From NCBI GenBank assembly GCA_022385755.1, contig MU278358.1:697133-761132 (forward strand): a stretch of DNA of 64,000 bases, in the 5' to 3' direction. The DNA comes from Trametopsis cervina. Lineage: Eukaryota > Basidiomycota > Agaricomycetes > Polyporales > Irpicaceae. Shown piece after piece: positions 58,701 to 64,000 of the stretch. Each line of letters begins with the position of its first letter. The stretch's first letter is position 1. The notes below the pieces were generated by a model that saw only the letters and a program-made list of their open reading frames with translations, was not told where the DNA came from and made no database searches. A program made the translations under genes and the position numbers.

Positions 58701-61426
58701 CCACACATCTGTGCGCGACTTCTTCAGGACTGAAGAGCGATCGAAGCAGTACTATGTCAAACCGGACGACACGAATGAGACTCTGGCCCAAGCGGCCCTT
58801 CTAACAATTGCCATGGGGCCACAGTTCAACATTTGCCAGCTCGAGAGCTCGTACACTGCCAATCAAGATATTCCCGATTTGCAGGAGAAAATCAAGACGC
58901 ACATATCTCCAGCGCTGTCCTACTCACATCGCTTCTGGGACGCCCATGTCTGTGAATGCGAAGACACAAACAGAATTGAACCTGCTGTCAAAGGCTTCTT
59001 GGACGACTCCGTACTCATCTGGCTCGAGGTGATGGCCCTCTTGGGAATTGTAAATACAGTGGTAGGGCGGGTGCGCCAGTTGCGTGACTGGAACAAGGCG
59101 AGGGTCAATTTTTTCATCTTGCAGAAAGCCGCCTAACGCATCTTGTAGCAACAAAGTGGGACAATTCCAGACTCGACATTTGCAGAAGTGGAGCGCTTCG
59201 TCTCAATGTGTGGCCGAGCCATATCAAAGTCTGTCCCCCACCTGTATCTATCCACCCTCGCCTTTGTACCTCGGGCATCGTTCATCTATGAACAGTACAC
59301 AAAGCATTATAGCCATGCACTTCGTGTGGTGAACGGTGGCGATATTCGATGGCCGCAGTGCCTTCTCAGACTTGATACCGGCGGTCAAGTCAGGGGGATC
59401 GCAGTATCACCTGACGGGCGTACGATTGCCAGTGCGCAAGGTACTCGTGCCCAACTCTGGGATGCCGCCACTGGTGAGCGGATTGGAGAGCCCCTGGCAG
59501 GTCATTCAGATCGTGTCCGCGCGATCACGTTCTCGCCGAATGGAAGAAGACTTGTCTCTGGGTCAAAAGATTGTACAATCAAGATATGGAGCACTGCTAC
59601 AGGACATCCCGTTGGACAGCCTCTCCAAGGTCACACTGGTGGAGTTTGCTCCGTTTCTTGTTCGCGGGACGGAAAATCAATTGTCTCGGGCTCACACGAC
59701 AACACAGTCAGAATCTGGGAGGCAGGGACACACCGCCTCATTCACACCCTTGAAGGCCACACAGACACCGTTTGGTCAGTTGCGTTCTCCCCTGATGGCA
59801 GGACAGTTGCCTCCAGCTCGAAGGATCAGACTATCAGACTGTGGGATTTGGCAATGAGTTCGCCATCAGCAATCACTCTTACTGGGCATGAGGGGTGGGT
59901 CAACTCGGTCGCGTTTTCACCTGATGGCAAGACAGTTGCATCTGCCTCAGCCGATCGAACGATTCGATTGTGGGATGTGGCCACGCACACTCTCGTCGGC
60001 GAACCCCTGAGGCATCACTCGAACGTTGTGAACGCGGTGACGTTCTCAGAAGATGGAACAAGGCTGATCTCGAATGCCACCGACTCCAGCATTCGGGTGT
60101 GGGACATTGCTCAACGGCGGCAAGCGGGCCTTGTTCTGACAGGGCACGGGGGATGGGTCAAATTGGCAGTGTTTCCGTCGTATGGGTATGGGCTGAAGGT
60201 CGTCTCTGGATCGTTTGGTGGTACAATTGATGTGTGGAATGTGACGACGGACGAGGCGATGAACGAGTCTGCGGTGACGCTGTCAGGCGCTGTCTGGTCT
60301 GTCGTGTTCTCCCCTGATGGGCGGCGGCTGGCTTCAGGCATGGGCGATGGGACAATCCAACAGTGGGATCCGGAGACAGGAAAGGCTATTGGAAAGCCCC
60401 TCATAGGCCACTCAAACACTGTGTACTCAGTTGTGTTCTCCGCAGACGGGCGCAAACTTGTCTCTGGCTCTCATGACCGCACGATCAGGCAATGGGATCC
60501 CGCAACAGGAAATACAATTGGTGATGCCTTTGCTGGTCATCGCAAGCCAGTCAGGTCAGTTGCCATTTCCAAGGACGGGCGGTGGATCGTCTCAAGATCA
60601 TTCGACGGGACTGTCGTACGATGGGACGCAGCAACAGGCGAGCAAGATGGCACATTCGATGTACCGGGAGCAGTCTGGGCAGTCGCATTCTCTCCTGATG
60701 GTCAGACCGTTGTTGCAGGGCTACGAGACAACACGCTCAGATTGTGGGACGCTGCCACCACAGAGCCCATTGGCACCCTCGCTGGACATACCGACCAAGT
60801 CTTGTCAGTCGCCTTCTCGGCGGATGGAGCAAAGCTGGTATCTGGTTCAAAAGACCACACAGTGAGGCTATGGAGCCTGGAGACTAAAGAAGCTATAGGC
60901 GGGCCCTTGACTGGCCACACGCAGGACATTTGGACAGTCGCGTTCTCGCCTGATGGGACGCGGATCGTCTCTGGCTCCAACGACAGGACAGTGCGACAAT
61001 GGAGTGTGGCAACGCAAGAGAAGATCGGCCGCCCTCTCGAGCACACAGACGTAGTGGTCTTTGCTACGATCTCCCCTGACGGGAATCAGATCGTCACTCG
61101 CACAGTAGACGGATCTATCAGAGCATGGAAGGCTTCAGGTGCGCAACCACACCACAGTCCACTGATCTGATGCTGACTGTGGCTTCTCGTCGCGATCAGA
61201 CACTGCTGCCTCCCCCGACGTACACACGCTGCCATACAGAGACTCTTCACCAGTTGAAGATGGCTGGGTGCTGGGCCCCGACAACGGGCTGCTGTTCTGG
61301 GTTGCGCCCGACTACCGTACCGCTCTTCGCAAGCCAGGGAACGAATGGGTCATCGCTGCACGCACCCTCGAGCTCGACTTGTCGCGCTTTGCGCATGGGA
61401 CATCCTGGACGGACTGTCGTAATTAA
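55784..61426 (+). CDS. NLR gene C: C2-NACHT-WD40 receptor (A/B mosaic)
   Basis: Same family as A and B. Ten exons (55784-55838, 55899-56049, 56088-56227, 56282-56856, 56914-56964, 57017-57212, 57270-57488, 57536-59103, 59149-61138, 61200-61426) encode 1723 residues; phases close. The N-terminal half resembles A: MASRPHES, CTDLPLLG, STRPEWAENI, LESLTRN, VDKVRVFMDVADTITE-like IDKVRVFMDVADTITE, and identical lengths of exons 4 (575 nt), 6 and 7 (219 nt). NACHT Walker A is GVAGSGKS (523-530), Walker B IVIVIDALDES. The 14 WD40 repeats resemble B, including a 129-nt identical tract. Repeat 7 has a small insertion (SYGYGLK) and repeat 11 is three residues shorter than in B. The cap ends HGTSWTDCRN-stop. 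Intron 3 (54 nt) has no in-frame stop, so it could be retained. Confidence 0.93.
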
Positions 61427-62310
61427 ACCCCGGGGCGGTAGATGGCTCCCTCTTGCTCTAGCTACATGCAGGCTATCCTACCCCATCACCATTCTGTGCT
61501 GCATATCTCCATCTTCAATGCCTACTACCATGCCTTCATACTCAGACCCCTACCCGCTCATCATGTAACGAGTACCTATCGTAGTAAACCCCCGCATATT
61601 TTGTTCCTATATTGATGATATCAAAAACTCTCGTTACTTTGGACAGCCATTAGGTCTGTTCACGGCTCGCGTCAATATACGACCAGCAGCGCGTTCAAAG
61701 TTACTTTAGGCCGTTTAAGATAGCAGGACACCGCGGGTTCGATTGTTCTAGGTAATCTTAGTGCGATCCCCAAACAACTTCGAACTGCGGACGCGCGAGA
61801 GATGAGAGCGCTGATCGACCGTTCTTACTACAACCAACAGGCCTGTGCAGATTTATGTCGTCTATGCACTCACCCTGCGGCTTGAATATGTGCACGAGGG
61901 TGCACATGTGAGAGATACGTCTTGCAACGGGAAGTCTCACCGTGCCAGCTGTACAGGACCTGGCGGGACTAGGCTTGTCAACACCTTTCCGAGTCAGGAT
62001 CCATCACGAAATCAAGCTTTCGGTCGGGTCTCTTCCTCATCTCAAGCTACGGTTGACGACCATATACACGAGAACATGAAATTTGGGAGCATCTTTAAAC
62101 CACTACTTCCCTCAAGCACAGACACAACACCCTTTCGTGTCTGCTACATAGCGCATCACTCCTCACTCTTCACTGGCTACATTTCCTCACGTCCAACTCA
62201 ACGCAATCCAGAATCAAGTTCATATACGCGCCAACCGGAATTGACACACAGGTTTGGGAGAAATGTAGAGGAATGGGAGTGGAGGAATGTGTACTGTGCG
62301 GTCGGATAAC
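61427..62310. repeat. Duplicated 3' flank, copy 2 (downstream of NLR C)
   Basis: Partner of 47414-48300. Both copies start right after the stop codon and remain alignable to a GTGGAGGAA block before diverging. The open frame 61845-62309 in this copy is broken in the other copy, so I do not call it a gene. Confidence 0.75.
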
Positions 62311-63618
62311 GTACGTGGATCATGTGAGATGACGAACTGTCTGTTCTAGAGTAGCCATTGAATGCTTTCCAGACCGGTCAAATGTGTCGACCTGAAGCAA
62401 AATACAATTGAGGATCCTAGTCACGACTTGTCCAGCAACGATTCCGCCTCGGCCGTGCGGGACCACCTCATCATGCGGCAGGAGGCATACGCGCTATACA
62501 CAGCTCGGTTTAAACTGTACGCGCACAATATGGGCGACATGCTGAGGTATAGGCCCAAACGCCGTCGTGTGGGATCTTGACTGTATTCTGAGCTTCTATG
62601 TTCGTCCGCTCTTCCTGAATCAGCAATGCGCGTGCGCGTACTGACGAATGGCGATGGTCTCAGAAACCTCTATGGTCTCTTGTACGGATCCCTCATAAGT
62701 CAATATCTTGTGAACACGTACGTACAGTTTTATTTACCCATTTCCTGTACATGCTAAGGTCCTATAGCATCTTTCTCTTCAGAACGGCAGGCCTACGATG
62801 TCTCTGTAGAGAGATGCACAGAGGCAGGGCTAGCACACGGTTGTGAGGCATTCGTGTCTCACCAAGCGCTATAGGTCGGGCCTGGTGCATGCTGTTTACC
62901 TAAAAACGACAGGGAGGGTCTTTCGATGATCCCTGATTGTATCGAGAACTTCATAGACGGCGGCTCTTCACTCTGCGATCTCAGGAATTCTTACCGCCGG
63001 CTGTGTGCCCAGTGAGTGCATCTCACATGAATAATCCCTTATCTCTCTGACAAGCTATATACCTCCTTGAAATACTGCAGACCCCTGTCGTGTGGCCGCA
63101 AAGTGCGTTTGAGCTGCATCAAGCCACATCCGGTGATGGGGCTGAAATCCTGGATCACTCCCAGTTTCGTTCGAAGTCCGATCTTACCCGCCAAGCGGTA
63201 CCCTGTAACGATAACGCGCCCTTCGATCCGCCTTCTTGCAGAGGACGTCGTAGATGAACTGCTCCACGTTGGTCGCGATGCCTCGCGTACAAGCTTCAGT
63301 GTCATGTCCGCAGAACCTGATGCCGGATGTCAGCATTGGCCTGTTACTCCGCCCGATCGATTCCAAGGCCATTGAAACCATACGCTACGCAAGCCGATCC
63401 TCGTGTTCAGTAATACTGTCAGTCTCAGATTGCGAGCACAAACCGTGATGGCGGTGATATTCCGCAGGGCGACCCTGTGACACCAATAAGCAGCGGTAGG
63501 CTTGTCCAGGAGCGCCTTGGTAGCTCTTCGAGGCCAGTGGTGATAGACCGCCCAGGAGTGCGTGGATCCATATTATCGTGTATTGTGCTGCCATTAATCA
63601 CGGCCCGCACTTCTACAG
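62311..63618. other. Unresolved stretch, possibly upstream exons of the right-edge gene
   Basis: 62.31-63.06 kb shows nothing recognisable. From about 63081 on the plus strand, open segments with splice-like borders (63081-63197 reading TPVVWPQSAFELHQATSGDG; about 63244-63366 reading DVVDELLHVGRDASRTSFSV; about 63430-63610) could be exons of the gene called next. The links between them are guesses. Confidence 0.3.
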
Positions 63619-63950
63619 CGCTCTAGCATTGTTGTGTACTCACAGCGCGGTGTTGACATCACCCATGTGTTCTTTGCAGATGGGACTTTACCTCTGCCCG
63701 GCACCGTATGCCCGCCCGACTTGCTTTCATTCAACTCAGTCGATATGACCTTCGCGTCGACGGAAAGCGCGTGGAAGGCTCGGTTTTATAGCGTCATTGC
63801 TCGAGCAATGCACCTCGCACGTTTGGAAGTACGTCTGGATTCATTACCAGACGAAATATGGATAGTCCACGAGGCCAAGTGGTTTGACCGCAGGAATGAA
63901 ATGAAGGGTCAGATCTTGCATATCCCGGCTCAAGACGGCAGATGTACCAG
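63619..63950 (+). CDS. Unrecognised gene, internal exon; gene continues past the right edge
   Basis: A 332-nt open segment bounded by a CTTCTACAG acceptor and an AG/GTACGT donor. It reads RSSIVVYSQRGVDITHVFFA, DGTLPLPGTVCPPDLLSFNS, VDMTFASTESAWKARFYSVI, ARAMHLARLEVRLDSLPDEI, WIVHEAKWFDRRNEMKGQIL and HIPAQDGRCTR. Composition and the absence of stops look coding, and good splice sites close both ends. I do not recognise the family; no signal peptide, membrane segment or catalytic motif is evident. The strand is inferred from the frame and splice signals. Confidence 0.45.
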
Positions 63951-64000
63951 GTACGTCATTCCCTTTATTACACAAGGTACCTTTGATCATGTACCTCATA

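Noticed and set aside
61845..62309. 154-codon frame downstream of NLR C
   Set aside because: The duplicated copy at about 47.83-48.30 kb has the same DNA with stops and indels, so the frame is not conserved.
1..64000. CRISPR arrays, insertion sequences, rRNA genes, complete retrotransposons
   Set aside because: No regularly spaced repeats, transposase or reverse-transcriptase motifs, or long terminal repeats were found by eye on either strand.

Overview
The window is eukaryotic nuclear DNA from a filamentous fungus, most likely an agaricomycete basidiomycete. The evidence is dense, very short introns (about 44-65 nt, mostly GT..AG), 10-18 nt microexons, Kex2-type secretory propeptides, a HAM1-like protein, and NACHT-WD40 receptor genes of the basidiomycete type. 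No bacterial, organellar, tRNA, rRNA or CRISPR feature was seen. Species assignment is not possible from the sequence alone.

Left part (1-16.9 kb): an MDR-family reductase cut by the left edge; a small beta-trefoil-like protein with a truncated paralogue 1.6 kb away; a UVDE-type UV-damage endonuclease carrying an apparent one-base frameshift; an unrecognised conserved-looking protein; and a complete phosphoinositide-specific phospholipase C with PH, EF-hand, X, Y and C2 parts.

Middle (17.1-39.2 kb): NLR gene A on the minus strand, then ordinary cell genes: PBDC1/Ypl225w homologue, a 13-exon short-chain dehydrogenase, a class I O-methyltransferase, a small secreted protein, a ZZZ3-like Myb protein, a GH18 chitinase, a HAM1-like protein, and a Mic10 (MICOS) homologue whose second exon cannot be joined in frame.

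Right part (39.2-62.3 kb): NLR genes B and C lie in direct orientation about 14 kb apart, inside a duplicated unit that includes about 0.9 kb of non-coding 3' flank and a promoter-proximal element. Between them is a gutted NLR relic that keeps promoter-like DNA, the last WD40 repeats, the last intron and the C-terminal cap. A, B and C share one 10-exon plan and one domain order: C2-like domain, helical linker, NACHT NTPase, 14 WD40 repeats (enough for two seven-bladed propellers), and a short conserved C-terminal cap on its own exon. C looks like a mosaic, with an A-like N-terminal half and a B-like WD40 half that shares a 129-nt perfectly identical tract with B. This is the most interesting system here: a small, recombining family of putative non-self-recognition receptors. 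The right edge holds part of a gene that I do not recognise.

All exon models were made by eye from splice signals, reading-frame phase and family motifs. For the multi-exon genes the phase closes exactly, except for UVDE and Mic10.
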